A DNA stretch of 64,000 nt from Dirofilaria immitis. Lineage: Eukaryota > Nematoda > Chromadorea > Rhabditida > Onchocercidae. Within the stretch, counting starts at the first letter, position 1. The number at the start of each line of letters is the position of its first letter. A model generated the notes under the pieces. The model saw nothing but the letters and a program-made list of their open reading frames with translations. It had not been told where the DNA came from and made no database searches. Of the stretch, positions 1 to 12,109 are shown one piece after another. The DNA is taken from the NCBI GenBank assembly GCA_024305405.1, contig JAKNDB010000088.1, forward strand, positions 3,242,001-3,306,000. Direction: 5' to 3'. The position numbers and the translations under genes are program-made.

Positions 1-1
1 C

Positions 2-94
2 GTGTTCGTTACGATAGTAAGACCAATGCCCCAAGCTGAAATTACTGATTTCATTGAAAAATTCAGCGTTTCAGACATAATACCACAGTCTTGA
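2..94 (+). CDS. 3' end of an unidentified gene (partial, enters from the left edge)
   Basis: One frame is open from base 2 to a TGA at 92-94, giving about 30 residues including RPMPQAEITDFIEKFSVSD. The composition (P, Q, E, D, mixed hydrophobics) is unlike the F/K/I/N-rich translations of the surrounding A+T-rich DNA, which suggests a real last exon. An AATAAA-like sequence follows at about 229-234 and could serve as poly(A) signal. The rest of the gene lies outside the window and no family can be assigned. It could also be a chance frame. Confidence 0.4.
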   Translation: MFVTIVRPMPQAEITDFIEKFSVSDIIPQS

Positions 95-3000
95 TATATG
101 AATGTAATTCAGTGATTATTAATTTTAGTTTTCTTAAAATGTCCTGATTTGATAAATTTCTTCAACTTATCATTAATTTGAATCAGCCGAAGGAATCGTT
201 TTAAAAAAAAATGAATAGTTTTAAATTTAATAAACTAAAAGTTTAAAAATTAACAAACTTTGCAAGGCAGTAGGTTTTGGATCTATCATCGCAACTATCT
301 CAGTATCATTTTTGAAATCCATTAACGACATCAGCGATAGCTTTCTAAAAATTGAAAACTACATCGTAAGTATAATTTGAATATGCAGAATTTGAAATTC
401 TTGCTGGATAGAATTTCCATTAAATGAATCAGTTACTAAGCTTTAGCTTATTATAATTTTTTTAAATATTGTTTTTTCTACTTCCTTAGATTTTTATCAC
501 GCATTATTGTTTATAAACAATAATAATAATCAAATTCATATAATTTTAATAAATTTTTCATATTCCGTTGATATCCCTGCTGAATTTGAATCAAAAATTT
601 CGAACGAAAATATCACATTGTGTCTTTCTATTTTCATTCAAAAATTTATATTAATTCGTTTCGAATTCTGATTAGACCTTCATTTATCAGAATAATCAAA
701 GTTAAATCTCCGAGCAAAGCGTAATATTTTGACTACACACCTGAAACAGAGATGTACATACATATCTTTCGAAAAGAACTAATTTTGTTTACCGTAAAAC
801 TCAATAGCCTCTACATAACTATTATGTTTAGTTGGCTTTTGGTTCATTGCTACTAAAAAAATTATAATTGAACTGTTAACTCTTGCTAGAAGTTCGAGAA
901 AATAATTAGTTCCTAAGAGAAATAAATCAAAAATTATAGATAAAAAGCTGTTATAAGAAACAAATCCTGCTATATTCTTGATGTATAAAACAACTAATGG
1001 AAGGAATAAAAAGAATCCGTTAAATTTTAATTATTTTTAAGTAAAAATATTCGGTTGACAAAGTTTAGTATTGTTAAAAAGAACGAAATCATTCAAGACT
1101 TAAAAATATTTTTTTATTTTTTAAATAAAATTCATTTTCAATGAAACAGAAAATGAAAAAATAAATAACTTATCGATAAAAACAATTTTTTTAATTTAGA
1201 AAATTTGACCTTAGCTACATTTACGAATAGATCTTTATTAAGAATCTCATAGAATAAATCAAAATAAAAAATTATAGAAATTTTGAAAACAAGTGAGGAT
1301 TTATTGAGAGATAAAATGATGGAAGGCATTGATCAACATTCCTGTACATCATTTTATTAATATTCAACGGATTCTTTTCTATTCCTTCCATTAATTAGGA
1401 CTTATGATATTCGTTGGATTCTTTGTTATTCCATCCTAGAATTAAAACCTGTAAAATTACCTTTTAGGCTTTCGTCTTTTTGATGTTTCTTACATAAATT
1501 TTAATTTAATCATACAAATTTAATTGATAAAAATCAACTTTTGTCTTATTAAAATTAAACCTTTTAATATTAATTAAAATGACATTTGCGAAACGAAAAT
1601 AAAAGATGGAAAGGAGTAAATGAAAAAAGATAAGATCTTCCAAGTACACTGTTCTATTCCCTTTTTTAACTTTGTTTATTTTTAGATGGTAATGAAAAAT
1701 AGGCAAAATTTTGTGAAGTGAAGCATTTTGTATTCAGGCAAGATTAAAATTTTACAAAAATATTTTCTGATTAAGATAGATTGAATTCATTTCTATATCA
1801 AAATAAGACAAACTTATTAAAGATAATGGTTTAATTTAAGATCAAAAAGAAATGGAATAAATACAGGTATACTTTTACCATTGGTTTAAATTGGAATTAT
1901 CAAGTATATCAAAGCAAGCAAACTTATTCCAATCTATTAAATGTAACGATAAGACTATCTTTGGAAAAATCTAAAAGGGACAAGTTTTAGTGAAGTAAAA
2001 GTACCAGTTTTATTATGAAGTAAATGTGCCGCCTACAACTTCTCTAAATCTGTCACATTAGGAAGTTGTTTTCTTCAAATTCTTTGAAAACTCATTGAGC
2101 ACAAAGATTTCGAATGCACATTGCACCATCGGGTTGATTCCTACCAATTTATTAAATTATCAAATAATATACCAAAATTGATATATATATATACATAGTA
2201 TTTGTTTTGGATATATTATTTTTTTAAATCAATTCATCAGGTGATAATCATTATCAACTTATTCGCGTTTTTTTTTATAAGCGAAATTCAGCATGAAATT
2301 TGTATTAACATTTTATTGCAAATGAAATATTAAAATATCGTTTTATCTTCTGCATCATTTAAAAATTATACGAATTACAAAGTGTGAATTAAACTGAAAA
2401 TTAAAATTATTCGGAACTATTAAATTGAAAGATTTAATATAATTTTCAGAAATTGTAAATCCTAATCTATAAATGATAATTGCCAGTCTATAAATAATAA
2501 TTATTTTTATATAAAGCAACAACGAAATTTGTATTTGATTCGACTGATCGTTTATAAATTAAATAGGCATATGACTGATGAAGGCTTTATAGAGCAGACT
2601 TCTCACATATATATGAATAATTAGGAGAATAAATAAGAAAAGTAATAGAGAAATTTGTTAGTGCATCGTTAATTCTTAATAAACATTTAAATTTATGTTA
2701 AATAGGATATGATTTATTTCGAATTTATTTAAATTTTTAGTTTTTAACAAATTTCTTAAAAAATAACTTTAAGCTATGAAAATCTTACTATAATCATATC
2801 ATTTAATTTTTTAAAAGTCCTTTATTATAATTGATTTCGATATTTCATCATAATCGTAATCAAAAGTTAACTATTGATACGTGATTGAAAACTCGAAAAA
2901 AAGATCACGCGATCAAAATTAACAATAACTTAATTTACCTGAAAAATAATTCTGTTCACTTCAAGATTTTCCAGCAACTATATGAGCAGATGCAATCATT

Positions 3001-4026
3001 TTATGCTTGAAATAGATTCTGAATAAAATTACCAGATAGATTAATTGAGAATTTAATACAAATCTACCAGATATACGCATTTGCTATCAAGAATAAGCAG
3101 GTACGACTTATCACTCTGAAAAGGTATCGTAAATTATTCACACCATTCTGCACCTAAAATTCTAGTAGATGTGACAGACTGAATTTCATAATTTCGATTT
3201 TATAATTGGATACGATATTTTGGAAACTTGGGAACACTGCTCCCAAAAATAGTTTTATTAGCATAGTATATTTTAAAAGTTTAAACAGCGGTTCTTGAAG
3301 AAATCATAAAGAATCCTTAGATTTATTTGCATTCAAGTACAGCGGAGTGTGAAGTCTCATATGATATAATACTCAATGAGAAATAAATAAATCACCAATT
3401 TCTCTATTTTAGTCATTTTTGCTATATCCTCACAAAGTTTTAATCCTGAAAATCTTCACTTTGAATTTTATTTGATTTTGTGATATATCCTACAACTTAT
3501 ATCCTTTCGTTTTCTTCCGACACCTTGTAAGGATACAACAAGACGGTAAAATTTGATCCAATATCAAATTAGGTTGATGAGATCAAAGCTTTTAGAATAA
3601 ATTATTAATATCAAAAATAGAGCATTTCATAATTTCAGCACAACCATTTTGCTATAAATAAGCATATCGGTACGTAAATGATAATGTGATAATAGGTTCA
3701 CACTATTGGGAAGTAGGCGGTTCAGGATAGAAATGAATCATTGAACTTTTCGCTGATTTTCGATGCCTAATTTTGGCATAAATTATAAAATATAAAATCT
3801 AATTGAGTGACGTCACACATATTACCTTTACTTAATAATCCTTATTACTTTATCAGATTTTTTATAAGTGAGATGTGAAATGTGATCATTACGAGGATTC
3901 CAACAAAATATGCAGAACTTTGCTCTATCAAATTATCATACGATTAGCAAACTGATATTTTCTTGTTTTTTTTTCTTTCCCAAAATTTAAATTTTTACTC
4001 TTTCTAGATACATCGTAAGTTGAATA

Positions 4027-4072
4027 ATCATATTTCTTACTAATTAAATATCATATTTCTTACTAATTAAAT
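4027..4072. repeat. Tandem duplication, 23-bp unit x2
   Basis: Two identical adjacent copies of a 23-base unit beginning ATCATATTTCTTACTAATTA, at 4027-4049 and 4050-4072. Simple local duplication in non-coding DNA. Confidence 0.85.
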
Positions 4073-4967
4073 TCTCTAATTATCATTAGCAGTTTTTATG
4101 TAAAAGTAATGCACTGGAAGGGAAGAAGTGCAGTAAGGTCAAATGTTGAAAATACCATATTAGCGCAAATTAATTCAATATATAATTCGTTTAATTGTTT
4201 GATATAATAAATTCGTTAATTTTGACAATCATACGATCGTGAAAAGTTCTTGAAGTATTTTATATATTGCCTATTTCACATCGAATATTTCATGACCTCT
4301 CATTCCTGAACTTTTCATATTTCTCCAATTTCCAACGATTTGATAAAATAACAATAAGTTTGGAAAGTCAAACTTTATATATTATAATAACAATACATCG
4401 ATAATTTGTATCCTACGGATATTAGGATAAAAACGGTCCTGTAATAAAAGTAATTGATGCATGTAATTTGTTCTGTCATCTAATTTCAAGTGAAATGTCA
4501 AATGATGATCAGACAATTGATATCTAAGATTCAGATAGTTCTAACATTCAGATATCACCTTGGATACTATATAATATTATTTTTCAGACAATATTTTTGT
4601 TCAATTTCATTCTGTTAGCTCATTTCAAATTCAGTAATTAAATTAAACCTATTTACCAAAAAATTATTTATTCATACGAAGGAATGACAAAAACAGAAAA
4701 TTGGATCATAGTTGCATTTTCGAATAATTCTTTCCTTATATTTTACCAACGAACTAATTAGTACCAACACAATTAATTAGTATTAAGGGAAATTCTTTCA
4801 TAGATTCTAAAATTTTCCATTTGTTCATTTCTTTCAATACTACTTCTCAAAATAATGATAAAACTGACTTGTCCTTCTCTTAGATTTATTGATTTTCATG
4901 AAATTAAATTTTGAAATTATAAGTAAACATATAAAATACATAGAACATCATGCACCAATATATACAT

Positions 4968-5002
4968 CGACATACACACATACACACACACACATATATA
5001 TA
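4968..5002. repeat. CA/TA microsatellite
   Basis: A run of ACAC repeats grading into TATA repeats, in the 40-70 bases before the G+C-rich patch at 5041. Confidence 0.8.
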
Positions 5003-5048
5003 AATACACATCTACCTCTGCATACCTTTCAACATTTTTGACGTAACC

Positions 5049-5120
5049 ATGGTGTCGGTGTCCGGTGTGTCATTTCTTTTCCATCCAGCCGGAGAGTTGG
5101 GGCCTCATCTACTTTTCTCA
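5049..5120 (+). CDS. Possible first coding exon (G+C-rich patch)
   Basis: The patch is conspicuously G+C-richer than its surroundings. An ATG in a good initiation context (AACCATGG) opens a frame beginning MVSVSGVSFLF and continuing through HPAGELGPHL to LLFS. It reaches a possible donor GTAACA at 5121 in phase 0. No matching next exon was found: the Clc-like gene's second exon needs phase 2. The minus strand of the same patch is also open (contains RLDGKEMTHRTPTPW). It may be an exon of an unfound gene on either strand, or a promoter-like element. Confidence 0.22.
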
Positions 5121-5687
5121 GTAACACATCGATTTTTCATTTCGCTAATTCCTATACACTTTTATTATTTCGAGAATCTTTCATACCTACCAATTCGCGA
5201 CAGACACATGCATAATATATATCGCTTCGAGTCGGTAATCTAAAAGATCATGGAAAATATATAAGATAGAAAGATTTTAATTTGATGAAGGTAAATCGGT
5301 TTTACTTATACACAAAGGGAAATAAGAAAATTTCAACAAGGCAAAGATTATACTCAAATATAACAGTTATCATTATCGAGAATGCCATGAGAAACAGGTT
5401 CTATTGAATGCTTTCGTTAAATATTCGTCGTGAATCTTTGCAATCAAATGTTTATTGTTAAGTTTCGATTTCGTCATCAGTGATCGCTGCTATTTTAAAT
5501 ATTTTAATAGTATTTGAAATAAATTTCACTTATCTTTTTGAAAAGAAACGAAATTAACCATAAGTGATAATGTTCAGAATTGTTTATCAGTGAAGAAACT
5601 TTAGTTCCTATCCCAATATTATTTTTTAATATTTGGCTAAGTATTCATTATGAATTTATTTAACTAATCAATTTGATATCAGAGACA

Positions 5688-5812
5688 TTCTCATATTGTA
5701 TGGAATGCATTTCCTCATTATTAATAGATATTTTGAATTTCGTACATATTCATATCGTATTGAATGCATTTCTGCATTATAAAAAATATTTTGAATTTCA
5801 TACATATTTCTC
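5688..5812. repeat. Imperfect tandem repeat, about 60 bp x2
   Basis: Two diverged copies, each running from CATATT through GAATGCATTTC and ATATTTTGAATTTC to ACATATT. Non-coding. Confidence 0.65.
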
Positions 5813-8800
5813 CATTAGATCTTACTGTTGAAAATCAAAGCATTTTTGTAGGATCAAAGATTTCAATGATAAAATCTCATAGGAATTCATTTTCGTCACG
5901 TTTGATGATATCAAAATTTAAAAAGCGAAATATGCATTCTTTTCCTAATGCAGCAGAAAATAAGAAGTACATTTTTTGAAGGTCTCAATGAAACAAAATT
6001 AGGATATTTATTCGTTTATTTTAAAGATAGAATTGAAATAAAAATCTTTTTGAAAATTATCACATGTAGTTGACAAATATATGAATTTGTTTTGTCGCGG
6101 GATAGTTAGCGATTTCTCGGAGGTTATATCTAAGCATATGCTGTATGCAGAAATAGCTATATCGATTGATGTTAGATTTCAACTTTTTCCCGAAATCGTT
6201 GTTGTTTATGACTGTAAATAGCAATCGATAACTTAATTTTTCATAAAATCTGTCTGTATGGAATTGTAATTACCAATTCTATGATTGCTATGATTTTTGA
6301 TATTTAGAAATGGACTCGATGTGCTGATTGATTTTAGATTTCAATGGTATTGTGTAATATGCACGATAATAATTCATATTTATTTGATTTGTGGTCATAA
6401 ATTCATTGTTGACATTTCAAGAGAATATGATCGACTTGAGATCACCTATAATTGAATTTCCAGTCGACACAAACTTTTCAATTTAAAGTATTTGCCTTCT
6501 AACAAAAAAAAAATTCAAAATGGTACGATGGAATTTATCGTTGTTAAGAGAAGTACGTCATTCCATGTCTCATTTCTCGAATGAATAACCCACTATTCAA
6601 CATATTTAATTCTGTAGCGTTATCGCATGCTGTGCATGCATGTCGTGTGCAACATTTGACATATTTTTTATTTCTTCTAATATTGTATCGACTTTATTAT
6701 CGATTTGATTTCTTATAATTTAATTAAAAGTTCAGATAAATTCGAAACTCATTAAGAATGAAAAAGCAAGCAAAAAGTAGTATTACTGAAAATTTTTGTG
6801 ATATAGCTAGAGAGTAGGGAGTGGAAAGCTCTGTTTGCATTAGTTCAAATAATTTTTAAACTTTTGAAATTCATTATAAAATCGTCGGTCAATTAAATGA
6901 GCGTATGCTCTCGTGTACTTGCAAATAACTGTTTTGAATTTTATCGTTTCGAAAACAAATGATGACTCATAATGTCTTATTTTTCCGATCAGATAGATAC
7001 GCAAGCAATCTTGTATTGATGGCTATTTTTCCGCCTAACGAAATTCAATATTTTCTTTCATTAAAAAAATTCAGAAGTAATATCAATGACTAATCAACAT
7101 TATTTACGTGACTCATTCATATGATTCATATTTAAAAATCTCATCTGACCTCAATCATCTTTTAAATCAAAAATCCGATATCTTACCTAATCATTTATAG
7201 AAATAATTATTGGAATTGTGATTTTTAACATTTTAGTTCAGAATATTAATATTAATCTCATATGTCTTCATTTGGATAATATAAATAGTCAATTGTAATA
7301 TAATTAATTGTTCGTCATTTCTGATAATATCTTGAATTTAATTGCAATATAATTAATTAATTGTTTAAAAAGAACTTTTAATCTTCAATAGTATTTTGAA
7401 TTAAGTTTTCACACATGTCATATATCTGAACTATTTCAGAATCATTCTTCAGATGATAACTCTATATAATAGCATAGTATTTTTCAAGAAAAAGATACGT
7501 ACTATTTTCATTTATTCAACATTTGATTGATTACAAAGATAAATTTATTTACATTAGAAAGTTCCCCAATTTAATAGAAAAATTTTCTCTATCTATTGAT
7601 GGCCATCATATTATTTAGCAATATACAAATTTGAAATGAATAATGGAGAAAGGAAAAGAAGAGACACTTTCTAGTTACCAGTGATTTAAATTTAGGTCAT
7701 TTCGATTGACCATTTCGAGGACACTCTTTCCCACCTCTTCATCCTTTGTTCCTCCATCTTTGTATTCATTTCATTAATGGCTATTGCCTAATAATGCAAA
7801 TTTCACTATTAATTTTTGCAATTATCGATCGATTTTGGTACAAAAATCTTTGTTAAATTTGTTTTAAGTCAAGCAATTTCGTCCACTTTAACCATCCATA
7901 AATATTTTCCACTTCTTCTACTTGTCATGTAATGATTTGGTATAATGAATATTGTTTTTTTCCTCCCGATAAGTCATATCTTGATCTATTGATCGATCAA
8001 AATATTAAATATACAGTACTTAGTATTACTCCATTGATTCTTATACGAGAAAGTATCTCAGGGGTACTAATGATGATAAATCGCTAGATTTCATCAGTCC
8101 ATTTTTAATATTCCAGCTTTGATATCTATTGATTTGTAAAATTAGATGGTCAAAATCGCAGTCCAATAAATGAATCTTTGACAGCAACGAAAATTTTTTT
8201 CAAAATTCTATAAAAATCATATTGATTTTAAAGATTTTAATGGATATTTGATCACTTTTAAACGATCATTGTCAATTAGCTCTTATTCTGCGTTATCTTC
8301 CATCGTTAGATCATGTCAGAAAGTATTAGAAAATAAGCAGAGTTATCATATATCCTTAAACTAATTTTTTTAAAGGTCATTAAACTAATCGATAAGATCG
8401 TTTTGCAGTACTGTTTATTAATGAGTAATGACCATGCTAGTTGCAATACTTCGTCATCTTATCCCATTGTTGTAGTTCCTTCCGTATATAATCTTTTTTT
8501 GTTCGTTTTTTCGAAAACTTTTTAAAATTCGTAAATTATTTTCTGGAATGTATTGCTCATATGGCCTTGTTGAATGTTTCAGATTGAAAAATATGTAATT
8601 TAGATCAAATTAATCGAAATCCCGATCAAATAAAATGAAAGAATTTTGAATAAATATTGACTACTCTGTGGGATATTTTATCACTTTTATTGTAACTGAC
8701 CTATTTATCAATATCATTATTTTGATCTCACTAACTGATACGACGGAAATAACCAAATGTAAATGATAAATTAAATTAAGTTCTTGAATTCAAAATGTAA

Positions 8801-10884
8801 TTTTGTCATAATATTCAATCAAAAAGAAATTTTGTTAAGGTTTATGCTAGCATTAAATTTTTCTAAAGTAACGTCTGACAAACTAATTATTTTACATTAT
8901 CGATAAATGAGTTGGATAATTTGTCAGCTAAATCTTTAAAAATGCTGGTATTGATTATGAAAATGTAATCTTTAAATTAAAATATATGTTTCAAATCTGT
9001 GCTATTCTTTTTGTTTGTCACAATGTTTAGATAAAAAACAACAATCAGAAATACATAATAATTTAAAATACAGTTTTTCCACACTGTTTTGATATGCCAA
9101 AAATTAAAAAATTTAGAATTTTAAAATAAAAAAATTCCGGAAGCTAATAGTAGGATAACTTTCATTGTCATTACTCATTGTTATAATCATTAGCAGATAG
9201 TTTCAAATTTCTTGAATTTTAAGAAATCAAAAATCTAAGCTTTCTAAATGGAAATAATGATCATAATATTATTTGGTTTACTATAGTTTTTTAGTTATTG
9301 CTTTTAGAACTATCATGAAATTTCAATTTCAATAGATTTTTTTCATCGAAACGTCAAAAATTTTAATATATGTACATAATTATTAGAATCTTGTTGATTC
9401 TTGTCGGAATTTCACCATTGTGATTATTTTTGTCAATGTTGGAATTACTTTAATTACCATTTTGAATTGTTATTATTGTTTGTCTTAGACTTATATTTGA
9501 ATTATTTGCAAATTTGGCGCCAGCAATTATCTGTTATAAAAATCTGATTTCAAATTTCAGAAATTTCGTCAAATTTTCATTTTCAACTACTGCTGACGTA
9601 ATATTTATCGAAATAAATCATTTCATTTACCCTATCTAATGCTGATTTTTGCTGTTCGCGTAATTCCCAACTACGACATATACTTTGTCTCACCGTATCG
9701 TTCAACTATTTCATCTCGTTAGAATATGTGGAAGAAGGAAATTCGATTTCAAGACAAAAGATAATCTTCTCAAATCACGTAATTACTTTCATTTCTTTTA
9801 ATAAAATCGTAGTAAAGTTTAATGTCTTTAAACTTTGATAAGATAAGTTTTTTGAATTTATGCAGTGATGTTTTAAATAGTACCGAAAGCTGGCATAATC
9901 ATAAAGCTGTGATATTTATGAAAGATCTGTATGATGGATTATTTTACAAATTCATTAGTCCTCAGTAGAATTGAGTTTTTACTTATGCTATACTAAAATT
10001 ATCCTTTAGAGGTCTTTGTATTCAAGAAGATTGAATTAATTCCAATGTGACATTATTTATTCAGTGATATTCTCTTCTCGATAATGGACTTATTTTTCGA
10101 GCAGATATTTATGGACAAAAAAAACGAAGCATTAATAAATTTTACTGAAAATTTTCTCGATCAATTTAATCGTTATTACAATTTATAAAAATTCTTGCAA
10201 ATTTAGTGACTTTCTTCTTTTGCATATTTTTCATTTTACTTAAATCTTTTTCTTTTTCAGCTCTTTTTGATATTTATCTGACAGATTCCCTTTCATTTCG
10301 TGTAGAAAGTTTTAATCAATCGAAAAGTTTGTTTTCAAATTTTTAAATGGTCGATAATGCAATTTTGTATCGAGACAGAATCTTTTTCAATATTTCATTT
10401 AAAGATGATAACAAGAGTTCCTGAGAGTACAGAGTGTAAATTTCAATTTCTTTTAATGACCACTTTTTCTCTTCAATTTTTAGTATTTCATACATATTTT
10501 TAACTAATCTTTCAACTAAAAATTAGTTCCAAATTCAGATTTCTTTTTTCCAATTAAATTAATGGTCAAATTTAATTTCAAATTGAATTTCACAGTTTCG
10601 AGCTGCACATTACTTTATTATTTCAGAAAGCTATTATTCACATTACTTCGCTTCTTTTTGCGTTTTGATCAGAAATTGAAAGTTTACTTGAAATTATTAT
10701 AATATAATTCGATATCACTGGAAAATAAAAAAATTTTTGTTTCAGATATTGTCATCTACCACTAGAATTTAATTAATTATTATTAGAATCCTATCATCCA
10801 TTACTAGGAATTAATCAAAGCAAAATTTCAATTTGAATTTGATAATATGGTTACATTTTATTGGAATACAACTAAAGATCAGAG

Positions 10885-10916
10885 AGGCGACTTGTTTTGA
10901 TAACGACAAGTCACCT
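10885..10916. other. Hairpin: 11-bp stem, 10-base loop
   Basis: AGGCGACTTGT (10885-10895) pairs with ACAAGTCACCT (10906-10916). The single C/A mismatch on this strand becomes a G-U pair if the minus strand is transcribed. The loop is TTTGATAACG. The arms are G+C-richer than their surroundings, so pairing would be stable. There is no stem extension that would make it a typical microRNA precursor. Function unknown. Confidence 0.5.
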
Positions 10917-12109
10917 AGCTCCAGTTTTTATGCTCTACTCTTCTTATCAAAACCAGTATTTAGGAATTCGGATAGTGTTGAAATGTTGAACACATAGTTG
11001 TGGAGCGAAAAACTGTGAAATATCTTCTGGTTCAAAATTTCAGGCTAAAGTTTAATTTTTGATAGCATTCTTCGAAAACCAAAGTCATTTCATTCGCAAT
11101 ACTTTTATTTAGAAAAAGTATTAGATTATTTTCAGCAAATGATTTTTAATAATTTATAGTTATTTTTTGTTAAATTAAATATTCAGCAATGAAATATATC
11201 ATCCAACGATTATCTTTTACTATGAGGACAGATGCATCGATTCAAAGAAATGCAAACAATCTGCAAAGTATTAATCGTAATATTAAAGATAAGCAATCAA
11301 TATTGTCATTTTTAACATCGGAATTATTTCTTATAGATTGGTTCATGGAATATAATGCACATCTGAAAGAAAAAGTGAAATGATAGTTGTGTCAAAAAGT
11401 TACAAATATATTTTAAAGAGCTGTTTACGAGTTCTGTCGCTAGATTGATTATCTTTGCAGTCGTACAATTATTGAATCTTTACTGCTGGTATACAAGATA
11501 CATTTTCCAATAGTAATCAACGAATTATGAAGTCATCAAAAGTGGGATAAATTTTTGTGATACTTCTTGCTTTTTTCTTTTTTGCATTTCTCTGAATCGA
11601 TACATTTAAGATTCTAAAATTCCAAAAAAAAAAGAGTGAAGAATTCATGAATTTTATACCTTTTTTTTTGAAATTGGAATACCATTATTTTATGATTTTA
11701 TAAAAACATATACATTATTTTTAAATAATTACACTGTTATCATTGTTACTTTTAATAATGTTACTATTTTAATATTTACTATTTATTATTATTATTGTTG
11801 TTGCTATATTATCTGTGCGAATGATCAATGATACTTTTTATAATTGTTTTATTTTGAAAAATGCTTCGAATCATTCTAACTATTTTAGAAAGGATCATAC
11901 TGTATCATCATTAATTAAGTAGACATTAGACATTGAACAGATCGATCGGTGATACCGGGCACTCCTGCCAACAGTTACTGTAAATTATAGTTGCTACACT
12001 ATGTATAGATGTGTATTGATGTGTATGTGAAGGACTATGTAAACCAGTTCTTGAATAACATTTTCGTTCTTGGCTGTTTCAGATAGACGTGTTATGGAGG
12101 GACAAACTG

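Larger units (their letters stand above)
95..12109. other. Gene-poor A+T-rich stretch
   Basis: About 12 kb without a convincing gene on either strand. Open frames are short and have the F/I/K/N/L/Y composition expected of random A+T-rich DNA. The stretch holds simple repeats (2181-2192, 4968-5002), two short tandem duplications (4027-4072, 5688-5812), a hairpin at 10885-10916 and one G+C-richer patch at 5041-5120 that may be an exon. It may contain upstream or regulatory sequence of the Clc-like gene, but nothing specific can be pointed to. Confidence 0.6.
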
